This document shows, in pieces, positions 1 through 10,670 of a stretch of DNA of 64,000 bases. The position numbers were made by a program, and so were the translations under genes. The stretch covers positions 124,001 through 188,000 of the forward strand of contig NZ_FQUV01000006.1 in assembly GCF_900129235.1 (NCBI RefSeq). The letters are read 5' to 3'. Each line of letters begins with the position of its first letter. The stretch's first letter is position 1. A model generated the notes under the pieces. That model worked only from the letters and a program-made list of their open reading frames with translations. It did no database searches and had not been told where the DNA came from. This DNA is from Litoreibacter ascidiaceicola. Lineage in GTDB: Bacteria > Pseudomonadota > Alphaproteobacteria > Rhodobacterales > Rhodobacteraceae.

Positions 1-2014
1 CAACGTCTACCGTCATCTCTCCATCATACTCAAAATCCACCCCGCGCTGATCCAGCACCTTGGGCGCGATGTGCATCTTCTCGGCACGTTCGCTAACCGG
101 ATAGCCAAAGGTCGAGAAGCTCACAAACGCAACGCGCGGTTCAAGCCCAAGCGACCGCGCGGTGGCAGCGCCGCGTTCGGCAATATCAGCCAGTGTGTGT
201 TCATCAGGCCATTCATGCACCAACGTATCTGCAATCAAGACTATGCGCCCATTGCGAAGCAATGCGGTCACACCAACCGCGCCGTCTTCTGGGGATACAT
301 CAAGAACGTGGTTCAACAATTCCAAAACATGCGCCGATTTGCGAGTTGCGCCTGTGATCAAACCGTCCCCGTGCCCGTGCGCAAGCATCAGAGCCGAGAA
401 CACGTGACGGTCCCGCGACGCCAAGCGATGCACATCCTGCGCGTCATATCCTTTGCGTTGAAGGCGGCTGTAAAGAAACGAGCGATAGGTATCGAGATGC
501 TCGGTGTTGCGCGCGTTTACGATACTCAACTCACGATAGGAATCCTCCATCCCCGCCGCTGTCAGCTTCGCTTTAACGTCGTCCTCGCGCCCGACGACCA
601 AGGCCTGCCCAAGCCCAGAACGCTGATACGCAACCGCTGCGCGTAACACGCGAATGTCGTCGCCCTCTGCAAAAATCATGCGGGCGTTTTTGGTTTTGGC
701 GCGGTTATGAAGCCCTTCCAACATAGATGCCGTCGGATCCATCCGGGACCGCAAACTGACGGTATAGGCGTCAAAGTCGACAATCGGTTTACGCGCAACC
801 GCAGTGTCGATCCCGGCCTGCGCAACAGCGGGCGGAATGGTGTAAATCAGTCGCGGGTCAAACGGCGTCGGGATGATATAGTCGCGGCCAAAGGTTAGCT
901 TCTGACCATAGGCTACGGCGACTTCATCCGGCACATCTTCCCGAGCAAGCTTCGCCAAGGCCTCCGCACACGCAATCTTCATCGCATCGTTGATCGTGCG
1001 TGCGCGAATATCCAAAGCGCCGCGGAACAGGTATGGAAAACACAGGACGTTATTCACTTGGTTCGGGTAGTCCGAACGACCCGTCGCTACGATGGCATCA
1101 GGACGAACCTCATGAGCATCTTCTGGCGTAATTTCCGGATCAGGGTTCGCCATCGCGAAGATGACCGGGTTGTCGGCCATGGACTTCACCATGCCTTGTG
1201 TCACTGCCCCTTTCGCTGAAACGCCAAGAAAAACATCCGCGCCCGTCATCGCCTCTTCTAACGTGCGGTCAGTGGTCTTCGCGGCGTGGGCGGACTTCCA
1301 TTGATTCATGCCCTCGGTGCGACCTTGGTAAATGACGCCCTTGGTATCGCACGCGATGCAATTGTCGTGCTTGGCTCCCATCGCCTTGATCAGTTCGATA
1401 CAAGCAATGCCGGCAGCGCCAGCACCGTTCAGCACAATTTTGCATTCTTCAATTTTCTTACCTGTCAGGTGCAATGCATTTAGCAGCCCTGCCGCGCAGA
1501 TCACTGCGGTGCCATGCTGATCGTCATGGAAGACCGGAATATCCATAATCTCGCGAAGACGTTGTTCAATTATAAAGCATTCGGGTGCCTTGATGTCCTC
1601 AAGGTTAATGCCGCCGAAGCTGGGGCCCATTAAACGGACGGCATTGATGAACTCATCCGGATCTTCGGTGTCCAGTTCAAGGTCAATGGAATTCACGTCG
1701 GCGAACCGCTTGAACAGAACCGACTTACCCTCCATCACCGGCTTTGACGCAAGCGCACCCAAGTTGCCCAGTCCCAAGATCGCAGTGCCGTTGGAAATCA
1801 CGGCAACCATGTTGCCCTTGGTCGTATAGTCGTAGGCTGTTTCAGGGTTGGCGGCGATCGCCTCCACAGGAACTGCGACTCCCGGAGAATAGGCCAAGCT
1901 TAAATCGCGCTGTGTCGCCATTGGCGTTGAAGCAATGATCTCCAGTTTCCCCGGAGTAGGTTCCAAATGATAGGACAGTGCCTCTTCATCGGTGACGCGG
2001 TTTTTCTTGGACAT
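1..2014 (-). CDS. maeB: NADP-dependent malic enzyme with phosphotransacetylase-like tail (partial)
   Basis: Converts malate to pyruvate and CO2 with NADP+ in the cytoplasm. The start is ATG at 2014 (MSKKNRVTDEEAL). About 671 codons are visible and the C-terminus runs off the left edge. Residues up to about 430 carry the malic enzyme core (SLAYSPGVAVP, FHDDQHGTA, the NAD-binding VLNGAGAAGIACIELI). From about residue 430 a phosphate acetyl/butyryltransferase-like domain follows (ARMIFAEGDD, GLITGATR). This fusion is the usual MaeB architecture in proteobacteria, about 750 residues; in known members the tail is regulatory rather than catalytic. The gene is divergent from mutS across 132 bp. The missing end prevents any check that the protein is complete. 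Confidence 0.95.
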   Translation of the reverse strand, partial: MSKKNRVTDEEALSYHLEPTPGKLEIIASTPMATQRDLSLAYSPGVAVPVEAIAANPETAYDYTTKGNMVAVISNGTAILGLGNLGALASKPVMEGKSVLFKRFADVNSIDLELDTEDPDEFINAVRLMGPSFGGINLEDIKAPECFIIEQRLREIMDIPVFHDDQHGTAVICAAGLLNALHLTGKKIEECKIVLNGAGAAGIACIELIKAMGAKHDNCIACDTKGVIYQGRTEGMNQWKSAHAAKTTDRTLEEAMTGADVFLGVSAKGAVTQGMVKSMADNPVIFAMANPDPEITPEDAHEVRPDAIVATGRSDYPNQVNNVLCFPYLFRGALDIRARTINDAMKIACAEALAKLAREDVPDEVAVAYGQKLTFGRDYIIPTPFDPRLIYTIPPAVAQAGIDTAVARKPIVDFDAYTVSLRSRMDPTASMLEGLHNRAKTKNARMIFAEGDDIRVLRAAVAYQRSGLGQALVVGREDDVKAKLTAAGMEDSYRELSIVNARNTEHLDTYRSFLYSRLQRKGYDAQDVHRLASRDRHVFSALMLAHGHGDGLITGATRKSAHVLELLNHVLDVSPEDGAVGVTALLRNGRIVLIADTLVHEWPDEHTLADIAERGAATARSLGLEPRVAFVSFSTFGYPVSERAEKMHIAPKVLDQRGVDFEYDGEMTVDV

Positions 2015-2146
2015 AGACGTTCTTTCTGTTGGGCCGTCGCCATTGATACCCAGCTTGACCCCGCGCGACAACATCCATCGGAATTCGGGGTTTCGCCCCC
2101 CCTCCCAGATCACTAGAATCCTCCCAACACACTGGGGGGTGAAATT

Positions 2147-4795
2147 TTGAACGTCGCCAATGCATCTGTTACGCCCATGATGGCGCAATATCTGGATATC
2201 AAAGCCCAGTATCCTGACGCGCTGCTTTTCTATCGTATGGGCGATTTTTACGAGCTGTTCTTCGACGATGCCGTTGCAGCTTCAGAAGCCTTGGACATTT
2301 CCCTTACGAAACGCGGCAAGCATTTGGGCAACGATATCCCGATGTGTGGTGTACCTGTTCACGCCGCAGAAAACTACCTGCTGACGCTGATCCGAAAAGG
2401 GTTTCGCGTTGCCGTGGGTGAGCAGCTGGAAAGCCCAGCCGAAGCAAAGAAACGCGGTTCGAAATCTGTTGTTAAACGCGATGTGGTTCGCCTTGTTACG
2501 CCGGGCACTTTGACCGAGGACAGTCTGTTAGAGCCGCGCCGGCATAACTTCCTCGCAGCCTATTCCGAGATTCGCGGTGATGGCGCGATTGCTTGGGTCG
2601 ATATCTCAACCGGAGAAATGCGAGTCGGTCCTTGTTCAAGGATGCGGCTGTCGCCGGAACTTGCAAGATTGGCCCCAAGTGAGGTTCTTGTATCTGAACT
2701 CGACTTTGACAGTTTGCGCTCGATTGTAGATGAAACCGGTTCTGCGCTGACACCCCTTAGCAAGGGAAGCTTCGACAGCACATCTGCAGAAAAACGCCTT
2801 ATTAGTCTCTATTCCGTAAAATCCCTAGATGCTTTCGGCACTTTTTCACGCGCCGAAGTTGCGGCGCTCGGCGCTCTTGTCGATTACCTCGACATAACGC
2901 AGAAGGGCAAACTTCCGCTTTTGCGCCCTCCCGTCCGTGAAAGCGCAAACAGGTCAATGCAGATCGACGCCGCGACTCGCCGCAATCTCGAATTATCTCA
3001 AACGCTAAACGGCACTCGAAAAGGGTCGTTGCTCGATACGATCGACAGAACATTAACCGCAGGTGGCGCCCGTCTGTTGGATCGCAGGTTGTCCAGCCCG
3101 TCGACCGATGTTGGAGAACTTCAGTCTCGGTTGAGTTCGGTAGAAGCGCTTTGCGAGTCTTCTCACTTGCGAAATCAACTGAGAGACGAGTTAAGACGCG
3201 TTCCTGATATTGATCGTGCGCTGTCCCGACTGGCTATGAACAGGGGCGGCCCCAGAGACCTGGTGGCTATCAGAACCGGGTTAGAACAGTGTCTAATACT
3301 GCAAAAATTGCTGAATTCAGACAATCTGACCCCACCCCTTCAAGCCAGCATCAAGGACCTCACAGGCCACAACGAAACACTATTCCTCCTCCAGGCTACC
3401 CTTTCAAACGAGCCACCGCTGTTGGCACGTGACGGAGGATTTGTTGCCGCTGGATACCACGACGAACTCGACGAAATGCGAAAGCTGCGAGATCAGGGGC
3501 GTAAGGTTATCGCCGAACATCAATCCGAGTATACCACCATTACGGGTGTCAGCACCCTGAAGATAAAACATAACAACGTGCTCGGTTATTTCATTGAAAC
3601 AACGGCAGCGCACGCTGAGAAGATGCTCAAGCCCCCGCTATCCGAGCGCTTCATCCATCGGCAGACAACCGCAAACGCGATCAGGTTTACGACATTGGAA
3701 TTGTCGGAGCTGGAAACCAAGATTCTGAATGCGGGTGGGCGCGCCATAGAAATCGAGCTTCAGATATTCGATTCCGTGAAGGCAGAGATACTTGAAGTCA
3801 GCGCAGGCCTCTTTGCTGCGGCGGCTGCGCTGGCACAAATCGATGTCTTCGCGGCGCTTTCCGATCTGGCGATATCAGAGAACTGGGTGCGCCCCACCGT
3901 CGATGAATCCAGAGCGTTTGAAGTGGCAGGGGGCAGACATCCGGTTGTTGAAAAAGCACTCAAGGAACAGGGTGCAGCGCCATTCGTGGCCAATGATTGC
4001 GACCTGTCTGCTGCCCCGAGTGCAGCAAGTATTTGGCTGCTCACCGGACCAAACATGGCCGGTAAATCAACCTTCCTCCGCCAGAACGCAATTATCGCGC
4101 TTTTAGCCCAAATAGGGTCTTTCGTTCCTGCTGATACAGCCCATATCGGCATCGTTTCACAGCTGTTCAGTCGCGTAGGGGCGTCCGATGACCTTGCCCG
4201 CGGGCGATCAACTTTCATGGTCGAAATGGTGGAAACTGCTGCGATTCTAAATCAGGCAGATGAACGCGCCTTGGTTATCCTTGACGAAATCGGGCGTGGC
4301 ACCGCCACTTATGATGGCCTGTCCATTGCTTGGGCGACTTTAGAACACCTTCACGCCACGAATACCTGCCGAGCACTTTTTGCCACGCACTACCACGAAC
4401 TGACAGCGCTCGCCGGGAAGCTACCGGGGGTTGAGAATGCAACCGTCACCGTCAAGGAGTGGGACGGAGACGTTATATTCCTGCATGAGGTTAAGCGCGG
4501 TGCCGCTGATCGATCCTACGGCGTTCAAGTGGCAAAGCTCGCCGGCCTTCCGGCATCGGTCATTGACCGCGCCCGTATCGTCCTTGAGCAGCTGGAAAAA
4601 GGCGAACGTGAAGGTGGAGTGCGTCAGAAAACGCTGATCGACGACCTGCCGTTATTCGCCTCCACATCGACCCCTCAGCCAACGACCAAGGTAACCTTAG
4701 TAGATGAGAGGCTGAACGAGGTCTCGCCCGACGAGTTAACGCCGCGCGAGGCTTTGCAATTGCTCTATGAGTTGAAGGAATTAAGCCGGAGTTGA
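2147..4795 (+). CDS. mutS: DNA mismatch repair ATPase MutS
   Basis: Recognises mismatches and recruits MutL. The protein is 882 residues, normal for bacterial MutS. The N-terminal mismatch-binding Phe-X-Glu motif is visible in GDFYELF. The ATPase has Walker [10 protein letters not shown] at about residues 634-642 and Walker [10 protein letters not shown] near 708, followed by FATHYHEL. The start is a TTG at 2147 behind a G-rich stretch (GGGGGGTG); the first ATG, at 2177, would remove ten residues but keep the [13 protein letters not shown] mismatch-domain start, so the start is slightly uncertain. The 3' end overlaps the convergent grpE by 15 bp. Confidence 0.97.
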   Translation: MNVANASVTPMMAQYLDIKAQYPDALLFYRMGDFYELFFDDAVAASEALDISLTKRGKHLGNDIPMCGVPVHAAENYLLTLIRKGFRVAVGEQLESPAEAKKRGSKSVVKRDVVRLVTPGTLTEDSLLEPRRHNFLAAYSEIRGDGAIAWVDISTGEMRVGPCSRMRLSPELARLAPSEVLVSELDFDSLRSIVDETGSALTPLSKGSFDSTSAEKRLISLYSVKSLDAFGTFSRAEVAALGALVDYLDITQKGKLPLLRPPVRESANRSMQIDAATRRNLELSQTLNGTRKGSLLDTIDRTLTAGGARLLDRRLSSPSTDVGELQSRLSSVEALCESSHLRNQLRDELRRVPDIDRALSRLAMNRGGPRDLVAIRTGLEQCLILQKLLNSDNLTPPLQASIKDLTGHNETLFLLQATLSNEPPLLARDGGFVAAGYHDELDEMRKLRDQGRKVIAEHQSEYTTITGVSTLKIKHNNVLGYFIETTAAHAEKMLKPPLSERFIHRQTTANAIRFTTLELSELETKILNAGGRAIEIELQIFDSVKAEILEVSAGLFAAAAALAQIDVFAALSDLAISENWVRPTVDESRAFEVAGGRHPVVEKALKEQGAAPFVANDCDLSAAPSAASIWLLTGPNMAGKSTFLRQNAIIALLAQIGSFVPADTAHIGIVSQLFSRVGASDDLARGRSTFMVEMVETAAILNQADERALVILDEIGRGTATYDGLSIAWATLEHLHATNTCRALFATHYHELTALAGKLPGVENATVTVKEWDGDVIFLHEVKRGAADRSYGVQVAKLAGLPASVIDRARIVLEQLEKGEREGGVRQKTLIDDLPLFASTSTPQPTTKVTLVDERLNEVSPDELTPREALQLLYELKELSRS

Positions 4796-5332
4796 CGAAA
4801 CGCCAACCTGCGCCGGCCGCAACAAGCGTTCGTGCAACATAAAGCCTTCAGACATCACCTGAATGATGTCGCCAGCTTTGGTATCGGGCAGCGGCGCTTC
4901 GAACATGGCCTGATGTAGTTGGGGATCGAAACGGTCACCGATTTCGGGCAAAATAACTTCGATTTTGTGCTTTCCGAAGACATGGATCAACTCCCGCAGG
5001 GTCAGTTCAACACCGTCGAAAATGGCCTTGGCGGCTTCACGTTGCGCATCGTCGGCGGAATCAAGCGCGCGACGCAAGTTGTCATAGACCGGCAACATGT
5101 CTTTCGCGAGCTTCGAGCCGCCATAGCTTTCAGCTTCGCGCCGATCACGCTCACCACGCTTCCGCGTATTTTCAATGTCCGCCAATGCGCGCAGAAGGCG
5201 ATCCTTCAGCAGGTCGCGCTCTTCAACAAGCGCCTGCATCTCGTCGTTTTCTTCCATGATATCTACAGTCTCTTCGGCCATCGCCTCCAAGTGATCTGTT
5301 TGAAAATCATCGTCTTTGTTCACGTCCGACAT
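4781..5332 (-). CDS. grpE: Nucleotide exchange factor GrpE
   Basis: Co-chaperone that releases ADP from DnaK in the heat-shock folding cycle. At 183 residues it has the family layout: an acidic N-terminus, a long charged helix (about residues 25-95, [22 protein letters not shown]) for dimerisation, and a C-terminal beta domain with HQAMFEAP and a conserved ERLLRPA. It lies 8 bp downstream of hrcA on the same strand, so the two are probably co-transcribed, and its last 15 bp overlap mutS convergently. No dnaK or dnaJ is in the window. Confidence 0.96.
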   Translation of the reverse strand: MSDVNKDDDFQTDHLEAMAEETVDIMEENDEMQALVEERDLLKDRLLRALADIENTRKRGERDRREAESYGGSKLAKDMLPVYDNLRRALDSADDAQREAAKAIFDGVELTLRELIHVFGKHKIEVILPEIGDRFDPQLHQAMFEAPLPDTKAGDIIQVMSEGFMLHERLLRPAQVGVSSTPA

Positions 5333-5340
5333 TTTTACCT

Positions 5341-6402
5341 CTAGCCACCGTCCGAAATCAGTTTGCCGACCATCTGCGCTGTATAGTTCACGATAGGCAC
5401 AATGCGCCCGTAGTTCAGTCGTGTCGGACCTATTACGCCCACAGCACCAATAATCTTTCGATCAGAGTTCATATAGGGAGACACCACCAAAGAGGAACCC
5501 GAAAGTGAAAAGAGTTTGTTTTCTGAGCCAATAAAAATGCGAACTCCGTCGCCTGCATCGGTCAGCTCGAGGAATTCAGCGATATCGCGCTTACGCTCGA
5601 GGTCATCAAACAGGGCTCTTACGCGCTCCAGCGTCTCGGTATCATCGGCGTCTTCAATCAAATTCGCCCTTCCGCGGACAATCAGGCGTTCGGTCTGTTC
5701 CCCCTCGTTCTCCCATACGGCCAGTCCGGTTTTCACCAGATCCCGCGCCAAATGATCCAACTCTCGGCGTCTGGATTTGATTTCTTTCTCAATTCGACCA
5801 CGCAGTTCTGAAATCGTAGAGCCCACGGCGACAGCATTCAGAAAGTTTGCAGCTTCGCGCATGGACGAAGGCGTTTGGCCAAGCGGAGGCGTAAACACAC
5901 GGTTTTCAACATGTCCGTCAGCAAACACCAAAACAACCAAGGCGCGATCCGACGCCAAGCTCACAAACTCGATATGCTTGATCGGGGCCTCGTGTTTTGG
6001 CGTCAAAACCAGACTTGCGCCGTGAGTTAGGCCCGAAAGTGCGGAGCCAACACGATCCAGAAGGACCCCGACATCGCGGTCATTGCTCCCTAGGGTTGCA
6101 TCCAGCTTTTCGCGGTCGTGGATTGTAACCTCGTCCATTTCCAGCAACCCGTCCACGAACATGCGCAAACCCGCTTGGGTAGGTATTCGACCGGCAGAAA
6201 CGTGTGGGCTGTTTAACAACCCAAGGAGTTCAAGATCCTGCATGACATTGCGAATGGTCGCAGCACTTACACTTTCAGTAAGGGTGCGACTCAAGGTTCG
6301 GGAGCCCACGGGTTCACCGCTGGCTAGATATGACTCCACGATCCGTTGAAACACCTCTCGGCTGCGGTCATTCATCTGCGACAAGAGATCTTCGCGGTTC
6401 AT
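5341..6402 (-). CDS. hrcA: Heat-shock transcriptional repressor HrcA
   Basis: Represses groESL-type operons by binding CIRCE elements. The open frame reaches 6459, but I chose ATG at 6402 ([10 protein letters not shown]) because it follows AGAGAAG at SD distance and the 19 upstream residues do not resemble HrcA. The resulting 353-residue protein has an N-terminal winged helix with [13 protein letters not shown] and SAGRIPT (residues about 40-75), then the GAF-like dimerisation domain. It is divergent from rph with a 105-bp shared upstream region. I found no CIRCE repeat (TTAGCACTC/GAGTGCTAA) in this window, so any target is elsewhere. Confidence 0.95.
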   Translation of the reverse strand: MNREDLLSQMNDRSREVFQRIVESYLASGEPVGSRTLSRTLTESVSAATIRNVMQDLELLGLLNSPHVSAGRIPTQAGLRMFVDGLLEMDEVTIHDREKLDATLGSNDRDVGVLLDRVGSALSGLTHGASLVLTPKHEAPIKHIEFVSLASDRALVVLVFADGHVENRVFTPPLGQTPSSMREAANFLNAVAVGSTISELRGRIEKEIKSRRRELDHLARDLVKTGLAVWENEGEQTERLIVRGRANLIEDADDTETLERVRALFDDLERKRDIAEFLELTDAGDGVRIFIGSENKLFSLSGSSLVVSPYMNSDRKIIGAVGVIGPTRLNYGRIVPIVNYTAQMVGKLISDGG

Positions 6403-6507
6403 CTTGTTACTTCTCTTATAATCCGACTGATATGTGGCAATGTTCAATGTGGCTTGCAACCTAAGGTATCACAAGGGTATCTGGACCCGTTCAACAGGAG
6501 AAATGCC

Positions 6508-7221
6508 ATGCGCCCTTCCGGCCGCCAGCTTGACGAAATGCGTTCCATTACCATTGAGACCGATGTGACCCGCCACGCAGAGGGGTCTTGCCTGATCAAA
6601 TGCGGTGACACCCATGTGCTGTGTACCGCGTCAATTGACGAGCGGGTACCGCCTTTTCTGCGGAATTCTGGTCTGGGTTGGGTTACCGCCGAATACGGCA
6701 TGTTACCCCGCGCAACCCATACACGCATGAATCGCGAAGCCAAACGTGGGCAATCCGGCCGCACGCAGGAAATTCAACGGCTTATCGGTCGCTCCCTTCG
6801 CGCTGGCGTTGATCGCGTGGCAATGGGCGAGCGGCAGATCGTCGTGGATTGTGACGTCATACAGGCTGATGGCGGCACGCGCTGCGCGTCCATTACCGGT
6901 GGTTGGGTCGCGTTGCGGCTTGCAGTTAATGCCCTGATGAAAGCCGGTGACATTTCAACCGACCCATTGACCGACCACGTTGCGGCAGTGAGTTGTGGTA
7001 TTTATGCGGGACAGCCGGTTCTTGATCTTGATTATCCTGAAGACAGCGATGCTGGCACCGACGCAAACTTCGTGATGACAGGCAGTCTTGGCTTAATCGA
7101 GGTCCAAGGCTCCGCCGAAGGCGCAACATTCTCCCGTACTGAGTTAAATCAACTGATGGACCTCGCAGAAAAAGGTGTCGCCGAACTTGCTGCAGCGCAA
7201 AAAGCCGCCGTGAAAGGCTAG
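6508..7221 (+). CDS. rph: Ribonuclease PH
   Basis: Phosphorolytic 3'-5' exoribonuclease that trims tRNA 3' ends. The start ATG at 6508 has AGGAG at 6496-6500; an in-frame extension back to 6346 is spurious because it would run across hrcA. The 237-residue product matches the family length and shows [10 protein letters not shown] at the N-terminus, RSLRAGVD near 95-102 (phosphate-binding arginine region) and the catalytic-site segment [12 protein letters not shown] at 114-125. It begins a tight run with rdgB (2-bp gap) and hemW. Confidence 0.97.
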   Translation: MRPSGRQLDEMRSITIETDVTRHAEGSCLIKCGDTHVLCTASIDERVPPFLRNSGLGWVTAEYGMLPRATHTRMNREAKRGQSGRTQEIQRLIGRSLRAGVDRVAMGERQIVVDCDVIQADGGTRCASITGGWVALRLAVNALMKAGDISTDPLTDHVAAVSCGIYAGQPVLDLDYPEDSDAGTDANFVMTGSLGLIEVQGSAEGATFSRTELNQLMDLAEKGVAELAAAQKAAVKG

Positions 7222-7223
7222 TC

Positions 7224-7832
7224 ATGCGAAAATTCACTGGCGATACACTGCTTGTTGCGACGCATAATAAAGGCAAGCTGGAAGAGATTTCGGCCTTATT
7301 AGAGCCTTTTGGGATCAATGTGACCTCCGCAGCAGAGCACAACTTGCCAGAACCGGACGAAACCGAGAACACGTTTGTTGGAAACGCCAGAATAAAGGCG
7401 CATGCCGCCGCTCAAGCGACAGGCTTGCCCTCCCTCTCGGATGACAGCGGTATCGAGGTTGACTGTTTGAATGGCGCACCCGGCGTCTACACCGCCGATT
7501 GGTCCGAAACGCCAGACGGGCGGGATTTTGTCGTTGCGATGAGCCGTACCTATGACGAGATTATAAAATCAGGTCATAAAGCACCTTGGACTGCCCGCTT
7601 TTGTGCGACCCTTGTATTAGCGTGGCCCGACGGACATGACGAAGTCTTTACCGGTACGATGGAGGGTCAGGTCGTTTGGCCCATGCGCGGTGATCAAGGT
7701 CACGGCTACGATCCGATATTTCAGCCAGATGGATACGAAATCACCTTTGGGCAAATGGATCGTTGGGAAAAGAACAAGATCAGCCATCGCTCCAACGCCT
7801 TTGCCAAACTGGTAGAAGCTTTTGAAACCTGA
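7224..7832 (+). CDS. rdgB: XTP/dITP diphosphatase (HAM1 family)
   Basis: Hydrolyses non-canonical purine nucleoside triphosphates (dITP, XTP) to keep them out of DNA and RNA. The protein is 202 residues with the family signatures LVATHNKGKLEEI near the N-terminus, ENTFVGNARIKA, LSDDSGIEVD (metal-binding Asp pair) and GHGYDPIF plus KNKISHRSNAF toward the C-terminus. It starts 2 bp after the rph stop and its end overlaps the putative hemW start by 11 bp, implying one operon. Confidence 0.96.
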   Translation: MRKFTGDTLLVATHNKGKLEEISALLEPFGINVTSAAEHNLPEPDETENTFVGNARIKAHAAAQATGLPSLSDDSGIEVDCLNGAPGVYTADWSETPDGRDFVVAMSRTYDEIIKSGHKAPWTARFCATLVLAWPDGHDEVFTGTMEGQVVWPMRGDQGHGYDPIFQPDGYEITFGQMDRWEKNKISHRSNAFAKLVEAFET

Positions 7833-8982
7833 AAACTGGCAAAGAGCTGGATTTGGCATTTATGTTCACTGGCCCTTTTGTCAGGCTAAATGTCCGTATT
7901 GTGATTTCAACAGCCATGTTTCGGCAAATGTCGACCAATCCGCTTGGGTTAGAGCCTATTTATCCGAGTTGGACCGCCTTGCAGAGCTCACACCAAATCG
8001 CGTCGTTAGCTCGATCTTCTTCGGCGGCGGCACGCCCAGCCTGATGCTGCCTGAGACCGTTTCCGCTATTATAGATCGAATTCAAAAGAACTGGCGGTTC
8101 ACCAATGATGTCGAGATCACACTTGAGGCAAACCCCACTTCTGTTGAAGCAAACCGGTTCAAGGGATTCCGCCATGCAGGCGTAAATCGCATTTCGATGG
8201 GCATACAAGCGCTCAACGATGCAGATTTAAAACTTCTAGGCAGACTTCACACCGTGACAGAGGCCGAGCACGCATTTGACATCGCGCGCACCACATTTGA
8301 TCGGGTCAGTTTCGACCTCATCTACGCGCGCCAGAACCAGTCACTCGCCGATTGGGAAGCAGAGTTGACCCTCGGCTTGACTATGGCCGCCGATCACCTC
8401 TCGTTATACCAACTGACCATCGAAGACGGTACTGCCTTCGGTGATCGATTTGCGCGTGGCGGCCTCTTGGGTCTTCCTCATGAAGACCTTTCCGCGGATC
8501 TATATGAGCTTACCCAAACAATCACGGAAGCACATGGTTTTGCCGCCTATGAAGTGTCTAATCATGCGAAACCGGGTCAGGAATCACGCCATAACCTGAT
8601 TTACTGGCGCGGAGGCGACTATGTGGGGGTTGGTCCGGGCGCGCATGGTAGATTCGATGTCGACGGGAAACGAAAAGCAACCGAAACCCACCTTGGACCT
8701 GCGAAATGGCTGGAATCTGTCTCTGCCACAGGCACGGGTGAAACAAACAACTCACACCTCTCGAAAGAAGAACAGGCGCTCGAGTATCTTTTGATGTCGC
8801 TCAGATTAGCCGAAGGCTGCGATCTAGATTGGTTGCGCTCTCTTGATCGAAATGCGATTTCCACTCATAAAATCAAAGAGTTATCGGACACCGGTCATTT
8901 GGAGGTTAATCAATCAAAGCTAACTGTCCCTGCACGCTCCAGAATCCTATTGAACACGATCTTAGCGCAACTGGTGACTTAA
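7822..8982 (+). CDS. hemW: Heme chaperone HemW (radical SAM, HemN-like)
   Basis: Radical SAM protein of the coproporphyrinogen-dehydrogenase-like group; characterised HemW proteins bind heme and hand it to respiratory enzymes. The 386-residue product has the cluster motif C20-QAK-C24-PY-C27 followed by F, which lacks the extra cysteine of true HemN. Other signatures are FFGGGTPSLM, SMGIQAL and YEVSNHAKPG. The start is a TTG at 7822 that overlaps rdgB by 11 bp; no in-frame ATG precedes the conserved IYVHWPFC. It is convergent with parB, 4 bp away, with no evident terminator. Confidence 0.93.
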   Translation: MKPENWQRAGFGIYVHWPFCQAKCPYCDFNSHVSANVDQSAWVRAYLSELDRLAELTPNRVVSSIFFGGGTPSLMLPETVSAIIDRIQKNWRFTNDVEITLEANPTSVEANRFKGFRHAGVNRISMGIQALNDADLKLLGRLHTVTEAEHAFDIARTTFDRVSFDLIYARQNQSLADWEAELTLGLTMAADHLSLYQLTIEDGTAFGDRFARGGLLGLPHEDLSADLYELTQTITEAHGFAAYEVSNHAKPGQESRHNLIYWRGGDYVGVGPGAHGRFDVDGKRKATETHLGPAKWLESVSATGTGETNNSHLSKEEQALEYLLMSLRLAEGCDLDWLRSLDRNAISTHKIKELSDTGHLEVNQSKLTVPARSRILLNTILAQLVT

Positions 8983-8986
8983 AAAC

Positions 8987-9868
8987 TCAATTCCCTGCAA
9001 GGCGCCGGCAAAGCTCATCTAGCTGCTCGAAATTTTTATAGGATATTGTAACGAGGCCACCTTCTGTTCCTGCCGTGTGATCAATGCTCACACCCATTTT
9101 CAGGGTCGCCGTCAGATCACCTTCCAGCGCTTTGGTGTCAGCGTCTTTTTCCAAGCGCCGAGGTTCCTTCTTGCGGTTGGGCTTTGACCCACCAGACTTT
9201 GCCAACCGTTCTGTTTCGCGAACAGATAGTCCGTCCCTCACAACTTTTCTTGCCAGATCACTCGGGTTGTCAGTCGTAATGAGTGCGCGTGCATGTCCGC
9301 TGGTCAAATCTCCCTGCCGCAGCATGCGAACAACATCTTCTGGCAAACTCAATAGGCGCATCAAGTTGGCAATATGACTGCGGCTTTTACCCAACGCGGT
9401 CGCCAACTGCTCTTGTGTATGCCCGAATTTGTCCTGTAGCTGACGATAGCCCATCGCCTCTTCTACCGGATTGAGATCAGACCGTTGAATGTTCTCAATG
9501 ATAGCAATTTCAAGAACTTCAGTGTCGTTCAACTGGCGCAAAACTACCGGAACTTCATGTACTTGAGCCATCTGCGCAGCGCGCCACCGACGCTCACCTG
9601 CAACAATTTCAAACTTGTCGGCAGCTTTAGGATGAATTCGAACGATCAACGGCTGAATAATGCCCTTTTCCCGAATCGATTCCGCAAGCTCTTCAAGATC
9701 AGCCTTAACAAAATCTCTACGCGGCTGATCAGGATTCGGCTCGATTCTCTCGATTGGGACAATCCGTTCACCCGCTCCAGTTGAGCTATCTGATTTTGCA
9801 GGCACAGACACATCGATGTCCGCCATCAGCGCCGAGAGTCCACGACCCAATCCACGTTTTTCAGCCAT
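8987..9868 (-). CDS. parB: Chromosome-partitioning CTPase ParB
   Basis: Binds parS sites and spreads as a CTP-dependent clamp to segregate the origin. I start at ATG 9868 (MAEKRGLGRG), preceded by GGAGCTTAAG; the longer frame to 9955 lies inside parA. The 293-residue protein has the CTP-binding GERRWRA at about 91-97, a central helix-turn-helix (GKSRSHIANLMRLL) and a C-terminal dimerisation segment ending RRLAGN. Its start follows the parA stop by one base. Two perfect parS sites lie 1.4 and 3.3 kb upstream. Confidence 0.97.
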   Translation of the reverse strand: MAEKRGLGRGLSALMADIDVSVPAKSDSSTGAGERIVPIERIEPNPDQPRRDFVKADLEELAESIREKGIIQPLIVRIHPKAADKFEIVAGERRWRAAQMAQVHEVPVVLRQLNDTEVLEIAIIENIQRSDLNPVEEAMGYRQLQDKFGHTQEQLATALGKSRSHIANLMRLLSLPEDVVRMLRQGDLTSGHARALITTDNPSDLARKVVRDGLSVRETERLAKSGGSKPNRKKEPRRLEKDADTKALEGDLTATLKMGVSIDHTAGTEGGLVTISYKNFEQLDELCRRLAGN

Positions 9869-9869
9869 C

Positions 9870-10670
9870 TTAAGCTCCATCCTGTTTAGAGTGCCGCGCC
9901 AGCATCTCGGTCGCCAACGACTTGTACGCCACCGATCCAAGTGAGCTCGGATCATAATTGATTACTGGGAGGCCGTATGACGGCGCTTCACTAAGGCGCA
10001 CATTTCTTGGGATCATGGTTTTAAACACAAGGTCACGAAGGTTTTCCCTCACGTCGAGCTCCACTTGGTGACACAAGTTGTTGCGTCTGTCATACATCGT
10101 TAGCACAACACCTTCCAAACGAAGTTTCGAATTTGCGGTTTCGCGAATTTCTCGCACCGACAACATCAGTTGCGAAAGACCTTCTAGCGCAAAGAATTCT
10201 GCCTGAAGAGGGACAAGGACGGAATCCGAGGCGACCATCGCATTCAAAGTTAGCAAGTTTAGCGATGGCGGGCAGTCAATCAGGATATAATCCAGATCAA
10301 GAACGTCTATGTCAGGTCCCGTCAGTGCGTCCTTTATAAGGAATATCCGTCGTGCTGTCGAAACCAGTTCTAAATCCGCAGAGCTGAGATCGGAGTTCGC
10401 CGGTGAAATAACCAGACCTGGAACTGCTGTTTTCCTCAGGATATCCCTCAAGGGCATCTCATTGAGTAGCAGATCATAGGTAGTTTTATCGCGGTCGGTG
10501 TGATCAATGCCCAACCCGGTTGATGCGTTGCCCTGCGGATCGAGATCGATCAATGCGACCTTCAATCCTTTCGCCGCCAATGCGGCACCCAGATTGATCG
10601 TCGTCGTAGTCTTTCCCACACCGCCTTTTTGGTTGGCGACAGAGATGATTCTAGGTGGCTTCTTGGCCAT
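9870..10670 (-). CDS. parA: Chromosome-partitioning ATPase ParA (Soj)
   Basis: Walker-type ATPase that moves ParB-parS complexes by binding DNA nonspecifically in the ATP state. It has 266 residues with the deviant Walker A KGGVGKTT at 15-22, LIDLDPQGNAS just after, and the Walker B strand YILIDCPPSLNLL. The length is that of a chromosomal Soj rather than a plasmid ParA, with no N-terminal extension. It starts directly at the end of rsmG (the stop of parA precedes parB by one base), placing it in the mnmE-mnmG-rsmG-parA-parB run. Confidence 0.97.
   Translation of the reverse strand: MAKKPPRIISVANQKGGVGKTTTTINLGAALAAKGLKVALIDLDPQGNASTGLGIDHTDRDKTTYDLLLNEMPLRDILRKTAVPGLVISPANSDLSSADLELVSTARRIFLIKDALTGPDIDVLDLDYILIDCPPSLNLLTLNAMVASDSVLVPLQAEFFALEGLSQLMLSVREIRETANSKLRLEGVVLTMYDRRNNLCHQVELDVRENLRDLVFKTMIPRNVRLSEAPSYGLPVINYDPSSLGSVAYKSLATEMLARHSKQDGA

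Noticed and set aside
6346-6507. N-terminal extension of rph
   Set aside because: It overlaps hrcA; the AGGAG-preceded ATG at 6508 gives the normal RNase PH start.
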